From: Cyathus striatus
Lineage: Eukaryota > Basidiomycota > Agaricomycetes > Agaricales > Nidulariaceae
Reading direction: 5' to 3'
DNA length: 64,000 nt
Assembly (NCBI GenBank): GCA_025738555.1
Contig: JAOVFP010000006.1
Location: 5,580,001 to 5,644,000 of the forward strand
Positions 1 to 9,013 of the stretch are shown here, piece after piece. The notes under the pieces were generated by a model. It did no database searches, was not told where the DNA came from, and was given only the letters and a program-made list of their open reading frames with translations. Position 1 is the first letter of the stretch. Each line of letters starts with the position of its first letter. The translations under genes and the position numbers were made by a program.

Positions 1-228
1 ACGTAGTGGAGACAAGAAACATTTGTCAGGAATTTTTATTTCGGTTGTACAGTATCAAAACGTCACCGTTTGTACGATTATCATGGTCTGCGATATACAT
101 AATAGTATGTTCAGCGCAGATCAGAAACATTACTTGAACCTACTGATATGGTTGGTCTGGTCCCGAGCAACATCGTTAAAGTCTCCACCGCTGATAGTAA
201 CACCGCTTGCTCTGTCAAACATGGGCAT
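1..228 (-). CDS. Glycine-rich small protein, 5' part only (runs off the window)
   Basis: This is the first part of a gene on the minus strand. The start codon is at 228..226, exon 1 is 228..144, the intron is 143..88 and exon 2 is 87..67. A donor at 66 then leads out of the window. The peptide starts MPMFDRASGVTISGGDF and contains DQTNH. It matches the complete 141-aa gene at 15881..16503 exon for exon (85 nt and 21 nt, same phases). From memory of the families, short GAS..ISGG.F..V..DQ leaders of this kind are common at the N-termini of Agaricomycete proteins. Function is unknown. The duplication with the 16-kb copy also includes the upstream flank to about 600, so promoter and gene were copied together. 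Whether this copy is intact cannot be judged. Confidence 0.6.
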
Positions 229-610
229 GGTTATCAATATACGTGTGAATAAGTGTAAATTGATTGTAAGTGCGAAAGTCGGGAATGGTGGCCTTTAGGG
301 GTTGGAACAAGTGGCGGTTGGTCTTAAGCGTGAATGAGTACTATGGGGGATGATAATTTATAGAGGTTGCCAGTGAGGGCTTTATAGAATTCGCCATTTG
401 CACCTTCTTGTAGTATGCTGTACTGGGCTATAGGAATAGCTGTGGATGTCAGTTAATTTCCGCCGCATCTGAACGTGTTATATCCCTAATTATAGATTAT
501 CATTGTAATCACCTTCACCTGTCACTTCCAAACCTCGTTGAACGCCGCTTTCAACGATGGTATAAAACGGGATTTTGAGCAAAGTACAATAGAGGGCAGC
601 CATGATGGAA
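1..610. repeat. Segmental duplicate of about 16290..16910
   Basis: The segment aligns collinearly with about 16290..16910, covering the first exons and the 5' flank of the small glycine-rich gene. Many substitutions and small indels separate the copies, so the duplication is old. From 229 to 698 there is no gene beyond this flank. Confidence 0.7.
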
Positions 611-700
611 TTAAGACGACGATCTCCTGGTTACTAAAGACAATTACACTGATCACTCTCACGGGTGACTAGTTGACTGAGCTAAATCATAAGGATATTA

Positions 701-822
701 GGGGAAATAAAAGCTGGCCTCTTGGCAAAACGATTGGGTTGTCAGAGCTGGCACGAAAGAAAATGTTCACACGCAACGATCAAATATTTTGGCGCAACAA
801 AACAGCCAGCTTTGATTTCCCC
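701..822. mobile_element. 122-bp MITE flanked by TA
   Basis: The left end reads GGGGAAATAAAAGCTGGC and the right end, reverse-complemented, reads GGGGAAATCAAAGCTGGC. TA dinucleotides lie on both sides (699-700 and 823-824). TA target duplications are the rule for Tc1/mariner-type elements. A longer relative with the same first bases, followed by CTCTTGGCAAAACGA, lies at 48760..49104. No coding capacity. I see nothing else between 825 and 1430. Confidence 0.65.
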
Positions 823-1435
823 TATTCACAGCGCTGATCATCAATTTAACGGCGTATGGAATAAACATAAATCAGTAAGGTCGACTAGCGGCAAGGCCCG
901 CTACCTGAAATTCTCTCTAATAGTTAAACATCATGATATGTTGCATCTGGTTTGAACTAATGTTCATAAAAATGACACATAAATTTATTGTTAATTGATT
1001 GATTGTTGGTCCAATTCCAGTAATCCTTCGAATAATACCTGTAGTGTTTATCGATAATTTCACTATTGTCACGGCCCCAACATGGCCCAAGCCTCACAAA
1101 ATACTTGGGTTTTATTCCACAATGAATAAGGCCAATCAGTATAAAACTGACGAGATAAAATTTGTTGTCAAAGGATGGTCCTGGACATGGCATGAGATTT
1201 CAGCAATGCAAAAAGGAAACTTGTCGAAACAACATCACATGCATATGCATCACATTGAAACAATTCAGGAGGACAACTACACAACTAGTTACAGTGGAGC
1301 GACTTTATCACGAGTAAAGTACTAATGTATATTCACAATATTATAAAACCGACAATATAACGTAATACTTGAAAGTGATGATGCAACATAAAAAATACAA
1401 AGGAACTTCGATGACACGGTGCCAGGAGTCTTAGC

Positions 1436-1846
1436 TGTAGAAATCCTAGAGTGTATCACTAGGTAATTGTAAGTAAACGTTACAGTATGTACAAGTAAGA
1501 AACTCACCTCAGCGTCGTGAATAACGGCTGAGGTGTACTAGCTAAAGTACAAGGTATATATACGTTACAAGTCCTTCACTCCAGGATAAAGGAGTAAGCT
1601 ACATAAGAGGGAAAGTGTGTGCCACAGAGCGCGCTGTGCAACACAGTAGCAGTACAGTACAAAAATGTGTTAGTACATGAACTAAAGGGCGGCATAGTGA
1701 AGCTTGTATAATACAATAAGTACAATATATTACCTAGCCGCGCAAGGAGCTTATGACCTTGGTGGCTGCTGAATGAATACGAGCGGGCACGTTCTAACGG
1801 AAAACGAGAGTGCGAGTCGGACTTGGAGGCGTTTGTATATTCAACA
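1436..1846 (-). repeat. 3' LTR of the copia element
   Basis: On the plus strand it starts TGTAGAAATCC and ends TATTCAACA. The polypurine tract TTGAGGGGGAG (read on minus) abuts it at 1857..1847. The TGA stop of pol lies inside that tract. Confidence 0.92.
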
Positions 1847-1853
1847 CTCCCCC

Positions 1854-4358
1854 TCAAACCCTAACGAGTCCAAGTTCGTTAGCGAAATGCTTGACCTTTG
1901 CGGAGGGTAGCGCCTTCGTGAATATGTCGGCTACCATGTCATTGGTCGGGCAGTAAACGAGGCGGATCGATCCTTCTTTGACGATCCAACGGATGAAGTG
2001 GTAACGCACATCGATATGCTTTGTGTGCGCGTGGTATTGGTGGTCTTTGGTGAGTGCGATTGCGGGCTGATTGTCGCAGAAGAGGGTGGTGGGGGCGAGG
2101 TCGAAACCGAAGATTTGGGTTATAAGAGAACGAAGCCAAAGGGCTTCCTTCGAGGCATGTGTTGCTGCGATGTATTCGCTCTCGGTTGTCGAGAGTGATA
2201 TGATTTCCTGTCGTTTAGAGGACCACAAAACGGCACCACCATTGAGAATAAAAGCGTACCCTGATATAGCATGTCTGTCCTCAGACATGTTCCCATCCGC
2301 GTCAGAGTACCCTGCCAACTCTGTAGAATCTCCTCCAAATCCCAACCACAAGTCCCTAGTTCCTTTCAAGTAGCGCAAAATGCGTTGGACAGCTTCCCAA
2401 TGTGCAGGACCAGGAGTAGACATAAAACGAGAGACAGTTTGAAGAGGAAACACGAGGTCTGGGCGAGTTCCTAAGACAGCATAATTGATAGAGCCTACTG
2501 CTTCAGAGTAGGGAATGTTGCGCATGAACGCGAAATCGCATGTTGAAGACAGAGACTGGGTGGAGGTGAGACGGACACTCGGGTCCATAGGGATGGAAAG
2601 GGGCTTTGCATCTTGCAAGTTGAAACGATGGAGGATGGAGTCGATGTACGAACATTGGGAAAGGTAGAGGGTGCGACGTTCACGAACACGGCGGACTTCG
2701 ATTCCGAGCAGCCAATGCAGCTCGCCTAAATCGGTAATGTCCACGTGACCGGCAATTCGGATTTTGAACCGGTTGATCAACGAAAGACTTGTCGCCGCCA
2801 GCATACAATCATCTATGTGCACAAGCACAACTGTTAACTGCTTTCCTCCTTCCTCATTTTTTATGAACACACTCTGGTCCACATCGCAATGCTCAAATCC
2901 CATCGCTTCGATCAGGATCTCGCAAAGTCTCTGGTACCAACGACGACCAGACTGCTTCAAGCCATAGAGAGTTTTATGAAGAAAACACACCTTGCCAGAG
3001 GAATTGGGGGCTGTATAGCCAGGGGGTTGGCACATGTAAATCTTCTCATCCTCAGTAAGTTTTCCATTAAGATATGCGCCCTTAATATCAATTTGGTGTA
3101 ATTCCAGGTCTATAGCAGCTGCAATTGCAAGCACAGCGCGTATCGACGCAAGTCGCACTACTGGCGCAAATGTGTCGAAATAGTCGACACCTGGAATCTG
3201 TGAGAAGCCTTGCGCAACCAATCGCGCCTTGTATCGTACGACACTTCCGTCAGCGTCCTTCTTGGCTCTGAAGACCCATTTCAAGCCGACAACGTTAGCG
3301 TCCTCTGGTGGATCGACGAGTTCCCAAGTCCCCATTTCCCCCAAAGTCGCTAGCTCCTCCTCTATTGCTCGCTCCCAGAGAGGCCAATCTGGCCTGGACT
3401 TCGCCTCAGTGAGGTGCTGAGGCTCCAGTGCTTCCGCCTCGCTGATTTTGGCTGCCATCGCGTACTCCTCAATGTAATCTGCCGCCATAATCCAGTCTGC
3501 GGATCCCTCCCCCTCAAACACTGTAGGCTCGCGTTCAGCCACTGGTTCTGGCTCAGGGTGCGATGTTTGGACACCGACTGGTACGATAGGTGCATTACAA
3601 CGGTTCATATACACCGCCGTTCCATCCAACAACTCCTGTATGCGTGCGGATGGTTTCAACGTTCGATGTGGGTGTCCTTGGAGCTCGGGAGGCACAATAT
3701 CTGGAGGATTGGCACTGGGAGGGTTGACACTATGTGGTGGGGAAGGCTTTGCTGGAGTAGAAGGAACAGGGGAGGATGGATTTTCGGGTTTTGTGCTATC
3801 AGAGGCTGGGGAAGGCAATGTTTCGCTCGTTTTCGAGGCAGGTAAGTCAGTGGGAGTCTCGATAGCGAACTCCCAATCCTCCCCCTCGAGACGACTGGCT
3901 GACGCACCCGTTTTATCGAAATAGACATTTCTTTCGACACTAACTGTGCGTGTATCAGGCCAATATACGCATACACCCTTTGATTGCTCATCAAGTCCCA
4001 TCCAGCATCCTTCGCGGACGTGTCCCCCAAGCTTATTCCCCTTCTCAACACGAACCCACACCTTCTCGCCCCACTCTCGCACGTCACGCAAGTCAGGCTT
4101 CTTGTTAAAAGTAGCCTCGTATGGCATCATCTCTGAAAGCATGCGGGTTGTTGCGTGGTTCATCAACCACACTACGTGTCGCGCCGCCTCACCCCAAAGG
4201 GATTTCGGTAGTCCGCTGGCATGCAACAACGCTCGAATGCACTTGATGATGGTCCAATTTCGACATTCTGCAACTCCGTTCTGCGAAGGAGTATCGTGCA
4301 CAGTCAATTTCTGCTGTGTACCCTTGCTCTTTAGATGGCTGACAAAGTCCTTCCCCAT
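1854..4358 (-). CDS. Copia pol: integrase C-part, reverse transcriptase, RNase H
   Basis: An 834-codon open frame in the same frame as the upstream segment. It holds the integrase glutamate (PSQNGVAE, residue 31), a long Pro/Ser/Thr-rich linker, and the RVT_2 reverse transcriptase (LKWVFRAKKDADG, ARLVAQGFSQ, QIDIKGAYLNG, and the catalytic pair as VHIDD instead of the more usual YVDD). RNase H follows (YSDADGNMSEDRHAISGYAF, TESEYIAATHASKEALWL, LFCDNQPA, KHIDVRYHFIR). The polyprotein stop at 1856..1854 overlaps the polypurine tract. Without readthrough of the TGA at 4373..4371 this half has no natural start. Confidence 0.93.
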   Translation of the reverse strand: MGKDFVSHLKSKGTQQKLTVHDTPSQNGVAECRNWTIIKCIRALLHASGLPKSLWGEAARHVVWLMNHATTRMLSEMMPYEATFNKKPDLRDVREWGEKVWVRVEKGNKLGGHVREGCWMGLDEQSKGVCVYWPDTRTVSVERNVYFDKTGASASRLEGEDWEFAIETPTDLPASKTSETLPSPASDSTKPENPSSPVPSTPAKPSPPHSVNPPSANPPDIVPPELQGHPHRTLKPSARIQELLDGTAVYMNRCNAPIVPVGVQTSHPEPEPVAEREPTVFEGEGSADWIMAADYIEEYAMAAKISEAEALEPQHLTEAKSRPDWPLWERAIEEELATLGEMGTWELVDPPEDANVVGLKWVFRAKKDADGSVVRYKARLVAQGFSQIPGVDYFDTFAPVVRLASIRAVLAIAAAIDLELHQIDIKGAYLNGKLTEDEKIYMCQPPGYTAPNSSGKVCFLHKTLYGLKQSGRRWYQRLCEILIEAMGFEHCDVDQSVFIKNEEGGKQLTVVLVHIDDCMLAATSLSLINRFKIRIAGHVDITDLGELHWLLGIEVRRVRERRTLYLSQCSYIDSILHRFNLQDAKPLSIPMDPSVRLTSTQSLSSTCDFAFMRNIPYSEAVGSINYAVLGTRPDLVFPLQTVSRFMSTPGPAHWEAVQRILRYLKGTRDLWLGFGGDSTELAGYSDADGNMSEDRHAISGYAFILNGGAVLWSSKRQEIISLSTTESEYIAATHASKEALWLRSLITQIFGFDLAPTTLFCDNQPAIALTKDHQYHAHTKHIDVRYHFIRWIVKEGSIRLVYCPTNDMVADIFTKALPSAKVKHFANELGLVRV

Positions 4359-4370
4359 GTACTCTCCCCC

Positions 4371-6060
4371 TCAATCCAAGTGCAAGGTCCTGATCTTGGC
4401 ATTCACATTCATGTCTTCCCAGGCCTCGTACTCCTTGTAGGCTTCAAAAGCCTCATCCTTGGATTTGAGGAGGTACAAGTGAGTCAAGCGTGTCTTGTCG
4501 TCGACAAAGGTAACATAGTACTTCTTCCCAGCCTTAGTCACAACTGGGGCTGGTCCCCAGAGGTCAGAGTGGACCTCTCCACCAAATACAGTCGCATGGT
4601 CACCCTCGCGATGTTGCAGGACCGATTTTCGTGTTGCTTTTGCATACACACGAGACTCGCAAAAGAACGGATCACCTGAGGATAAATTTTCGAGCCGTAT
4701 TCCGGTCACAAAGCCTTTCTCAACAAGGCGCTTCGCAGTTTCAGGAGAAATGTGACCCATGCGGCAGTGGAATTTGTCCAGCGTCACTGTCTTGACAGCT
4801 GCATTTGCCGTGTCCAGCTCATGTACCATACAGTACAGCCCCTTCCCTTGCTTGGGAATCTGTGCTACTACGGTGCCGTCGGTACCTTGAATTACACATT
4901 TGCCACCTGCAAATGTGACTGCAAATCCGGCATCATCAAGCATACCAACTGAGACTAATGTGTACCCCACCTCTGGAGAGTACAAGACCTCTGTGAGGTG
5001 TAACTGCGAGACATTGACACCATTTGGTACATCAATTATCATCTCGCCCTGCCCTATCGCACTGAATTTGTGCTTGCTAGCAGCCTTAAAAACACGTGGG
5101 GGGATTTCTCGAAGGCTTGAAAATGCATTGCGATATGGTGAAATGTGCTGTGTACATCCGGAGTCAACTATCTCCATATGTGGAGATTCTATGGGCATGC
5201 TGTCGATTACAGCATTAGCAGTGGGGATTTCCTCTGAGTCTGAGGCCGATTCCTGGGATATATTATCCCACTCGCTTTCAGATTCCCCCAGTGACTCCCA
5301 ACTCACTGCCGTTTCATCGCCCACCTCTGAGAAACTGTCGTCACTACCCAAGGGCTCATTGTCTTCGCTCACAAAAGCTGAAGACTCATACAGCATTTCC
5401 TCTAGCTCGAAATCGCTGTCCAAAAATGCCGCAAAACTGCCCTCTAGTTCAGAATCAGAGTCGAGCGCAGCGTTCGCAGATGCAGCACTTTGCTTGGAGG
5501 ACGTCGACTGCTCCTTCTCCTTCTTAGCCTTTGGGCAATTGCGTTTCCAATGACCCGTCTCCTTGCAATAAAAGCAAGCGCCCCTCGTCTTCTTTTCTGA
5601 CCCCTTTCCTCCAGTCGAGGTGGCCGCGAGCACAACATCTGGTTCGCTCTCTTGCGTTTTCTTATAACGCATCCGCTGCCTCGAATCCCTGGAGTACTCT
5701 TCCGAGATCGCAGAAATCAAATCATCTGGCTTCACTGGTCTGCCCCACATTTTTGCGGTAGCCAGCAAACTTGAAGCAAACTTGGACAGATGAATAGGTA
5801 AGCTCGAAATGATTGTAGAACGATAATCATTTTCACTGATGTCCACCCCTAGCGAGAGCAACTCAATATGATGTTTCCGCAAATTGTCCAAGAATTCTTT
5901 CACATTGCCTTTCAGTGGGCAATGCGAATCAAGGAAACCCTGTCGTAAGTCTGTTTGCTCAAATGCTCCTTTATCAGTATACTCCCTAACTATTGTTTCC
6001 CAGCGCTCCTGCACCGTCACCTTATCTTTGATCACATCAAAGCTGAGTCGGGGATTTTCT
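4371..6060 (-). pseudogene. Copia gag C-terminus, zinc knuckle, protease and integrase N-half
   Basis: The open frame (576 codons counted from 6101) carries the gag helical part (TVQERWETIVREYTDKGAF), a CCHC zinc knuckle (CFYCKETGHWKRNCP), the protease active site (IVDSGCTQHIS), the pre-integrase zinc finger (FHCRMGHIS) and the first integrase aspartate (HSDLWGP). It ends just after the second catalytic aspartate region (RTLHLD) at an in-frame TGA, 4373..4371. The expected GGEY follows immediately in the same frame. The TGA is consistent with a CGA codon mutated at its CpG. Integrase is thus cut between the second Asp and the Glu. Confidence 0.92.
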
Positions 6061-6421
6061 GGGTAAGTAAAGACTTTGCTGAGCACTCGTCTTTGTCCCA
6101 CTGAACAATATCCCCAGGTGTGATTGTATCTGATGGTGGACTAGTGGCAGAAGTGTCTCCCTCTGAAGGCTGGCTTGGTGCAGCAGCACCCTCGGTACCC
6201 TCAGCAGGAGGACTGGAAACAGCAGCAGCAGTAGCAGCAGCTGCCGGCGCGCAAGTCAACACAGGGCGTGGGGTCGAGCCGTTGAAATGACCCCAGTACC
6301 CTTTCACCTCCACAGCATCCTGGAAACGAAACGAGAAAACGGTCCAGTTTAAACCATTCGCATCCAATTTCGGCACAGAACCCAGGAGTGTGTCAGAGAG
6401 TGATGTAGATTGGGTGGACAT
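6032..6421 (-). pseudogene. Copia gag, N-terminal segment
   Basis: The 129-aa frame starts at 6421 with MSTQSTSLSDTLLG. It contains LNWTVFSFRFQDAVE..G.W, typical of copia gag (DUF4219/UBN2 region), an alanine-rich insert, and ends in AKSLLTQKIPDSALM. Gag should continue directly, and the continuation is found in another frame from about 6050 downwards (DKVTVQERWETIVREYT). A small indel near 6040-6060 therefore separates the two. Confident on family and on the frame break; the exact indel base is not resolved. Confidence 0.85.
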
Positions 6422-6489
6422 GATAAAAGTAAGTTCAACGCATTGTAAAATTTGTTTCTTTAAGTTAACAGCGGGTGGGGCCCATAACT

Positions 6490-6953
6490 TGTAGAAATCC
6501 TAGAGTGTATCACTCAGTGTCGTGAATAACGGCTGATATATTAGATAAGTACCTAGAGTGTATCACTAGGTAATTGTAAGTAAACGTTACAGTATGTACA
6601 AGCAAGAAACTCACCTCAGTGTCGTGAATAACGGCTGAGGTGTACTAGCTAAAGTACAAGGTATATATACGTTACAAGTCCTTCACTCCAGGATAAAGGA
6701 GTAAGCTACATAAGAGGGAAAGTGTGTGCCACAGAGCACGCTGTGCAACACAGTAGCAGTACAGTACAAAAATGTGTTAGTACATGAACTAAAGGGTGGC
6801 ATAGTGAAGCTTGTATAATACAATAAGTACAATATATTACCTAGCTGCGCAAGGAGCTTATGACCTTGGTGGCTGCTGAATGAATACGAGCAGGCGCATT
6901 CTAACGGAAAACGAGAGCGCAAGTCGGACTTGGAGGCATTTGTATATTCAACA
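6490..6953 (-). repeat. 5' LTR of the copia element
   Basis: Same ends as the 3' LTR. It is 53 bp longer because a block containing CTAGAGTGTATCAC and the GTCGTGAATAACGG motif occurs twice near 6500-6575. As 5' LTR it should carry the promoter. A possible primer-binding site starts TGGGCCCC just inside, around 6470..6486 on the minus strand. I cannot name the primer tRNA. Confidence 0.9.
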
Positions 6954-6958
6954 TTAGC

Positions 6959-7701
6959 TCCCACTCACTGCTGCGTGTTTCTACTCTTATGAGCGATCAG
7001 TTTGGAGGCAGACCACTGTACATAAGGTATAGCGGGACATGGCATAGGATAGGCCTTAGATGATGATAATTGTGCGTGAGAGTCCACTTCAGCCTATCCT
7101 GCTCACCAATCTTTAGTACTTAGTCTTTATCGACTGCAGCTGCCGGTATACACCATGTGAAGGGGAATCTTTAGAACCTAAAGCAATTTGGTCAAGATTT
7201 CGGTGCCCCATGTCATTGAATTGGTGTGCATCGCAGTCTTCTCGTGCTCATTCAAACGGCAGCCTATACGTGTAGTCCGGAATGTCGAGACTTTGTATTA
7301 TTGAGTGAACTTGTAGTGTGGTGAAATAAAAAGGAGGTAACTCTGTGGAAGGACGACGTTCACGTTGACGTTGTGGCTGGTTGGTATGTTTCCTAGTCCG
7401 GATGCGAAGTTCGAAAATTGTTAGGAAACATTAGATTCACACACATCATGTGAGGCAGGAGAAGCTCTGAGCATTTGGGATATGGGAATGACCGATATTT
7501 CGAACTCGTTTAAACTCCGGTTGATGGGAGGTGTTCGCTCTGCAAAATTTGGTTTTTCATCACCCTACATAACCCTACTACCTTAAAAGGTAGCGGGAAT
7601 TTTAATTGTTTAACAGCAACGATAAATCGGTCTGTTCCAGTAAAGGACCCACATAACTATAGCTAAGGTTTAAGCTAATTCAATTTTGGCATATGAGCAC
7701 T
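6959..7701. other. Intergenic, no gene recognised
   Basis: No coding signal was seen. One notable item is a perfect palindrome CTACCTTAAAAGGTAG near 7578-7593, embedded in a stretch of about 40 bases that recurs inverted near 40000-40045. Confidence 0.5.
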
Positions 7702-8096
7702 CACCTCAGACAGGCCTAAATCGGGTTCATGTAAATATGGTACATCCCGATTTTTGTAACAATTAGAATATGCCATAAAATATGTAATGTGTCAGATGCA
7801 TTAGAAAATTCTAAATTGAGTAATACATCTGCTTATTGTTCCAATTGTTTCGTGCCGATTTTACCTGTGCAACGTGAACCGAGCCTCCGAAAATTTTCCG
7901 ATTGGCCTAGGAACGGATGGGGTCACAGATCTTATTGAAAATATTGTGCATGGATTGGTCAGTTTTCCTATTCTTGCACATATTCTAGATTTGCCCACAC
8001 ATTGGTCAGATAACATATTTTAATAACTATTCTAATTGTTAAGTAAATCGGGTTGTACCATATTTACAGCGATCCGATCCACCCTTGTCTGAGGTG
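7702..8096. mobile_element. 395-bp MITE, copy 1, 3-bp target duplication
   Basis: The ends are CACCTCAGACA and its exact inverse, with imperfect inverted similarity continuing for about 75 bp through a GTAAATATGGTAC core. It is flanked by ACT on both sides (7699-7701 and 8097-8099). The second copy at 60546..60940 has exactly the same length in the opposite orientation and is flanked by GTA. A CAC start plus a 3-bp duplication resembles CACTA-type elements, but the superfamily is not certain. No coding capacity. Confidence 0.88.
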
Positions 8097-8219
8097 ACTT
8101 TGGGTGTCCGAAAAAAAGTCAGTAGGACAATAAATACCTGAAAGAGAATGTCGCTGTCATCAAGTTGTCATGGGTTTGAACTTTTTTCTTTATAAGTATG
8201 TACGGACGTATCGCCATCA

Positions 8220-8925
8220 GTGCATCACGGACTCTAACTTCTTCGCACGCGTTACGTCTCAAGTCATTGAAATTACGTAAACGTACTTTCTTTCTTACAA
8301 CCAGTCAAATCGTTGGAACTTCCTGTGCAATCCATCAAAGTCTAACATAAGTGAACATCTCGATTATATCTGAGCAGATATAGATACAAGGATCTGTGGA
8401 AACCTTAGCGGCGGTATCTTAACTTAAAACTCAATATTCCGTCAGGCCGGGATGTTGGAGCCAATTATACTATCCATATTTCCAAGGTGTAAATGCATCG
8501 TCAAGCGCTTAAACATATCATTGTCTCTTTGGACGCCATCTGCATTGTACAAGAGCGTCTCGATGTCGAAGAACTGACATTGACTGTGTCATATTACGAT
8601 ATCGGTCCTCTCATCCAAAGGTTAATATGGGACTTGACGAATGATTAGCATGCTTTGCCGTCACTAAAGAATTTTCACTTCATACTCATCATATACGATT
8701 ATTCGACGAAAATTTTATGTCACCGGCCGATTGTTTGCGCTCTCGATCTTAAAATTTCATGAATTGTCACAGTCATTTCAAGACTCTCAACAAAGCTTCG
8801 AATGTGGTAGGGTCAGATATCGACGAGATTCATGTATTAGCGTTGAAAGATCTGCAACAAGTTCGAGATGAATGTGAAATAATAGTTGCGACAGATCGTT
8901 TATTGGAAATGTTCCAATGATAATT
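8220..8925 (+). pseudogene. F-box gene relic (cassette copy 1), large internal deletion
   Basis: The fragment matches the intact F-box gene at 13693..15294. The 5' end (8270-8425) shows the first-exon region, traces of the small intron found in the copy at 20147, and TGTGGAAACCTTAGCGGCGG. The match then jumps to the 3' third (about 8455-8915), including ATGTCGAAGAACTGACATTG and the final GATCTGCAACAAGTT block. Roughly 1 kb of the middle, including the F-box itself, is missing. Several stops interrupt what remains. The 3' flank runs straight into the 3' end of the family-A gene, as in the other cassette copies. Confidence 0.85.
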
Positions 8926-9013
8926 TTAAATAAATATGAAAATTATGTGTACTAACCAAAAAGAATAACATAGACGTATATACGCATAATAATATGTAGC
9001 TTAAAGCAAATAA

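Larger units (their letters stand above)
1436..6953 (-). mobile_element. Ty1/copia LTR retrotransposon, near full length
   Basis: The element has two LTRs (1436..1846 and 6490..6953) ending in TG..CA and is flanked by an exact 5-bp target duplication TTAGC (1431-1435 and 6954-6958). Coding runs on the minus strand in the order gag, zinc knuckle, aspartic protease, integrase, reverse transcriptase, RNase H, which is the copia order. Two lesions are visible: a frameshift in gag near 6040-6060 and an in-frame TGA in integrase at 4373..4371. The LTRs differ by 11 transitions and no transversions over about 411 aligned bases. The 6490..6953 LTR also carries an extra 53-bp duplicated block. This copy is probably non-autonomous now, but the pol half after the stop is open. 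Confidence 0.95.

Noticed and set aside
1998..2373. Open frames on the plus strand across the copia element
   Set aside because: They are antisense shadows of reverse transcriptase and RNase H coding on the minus strand.
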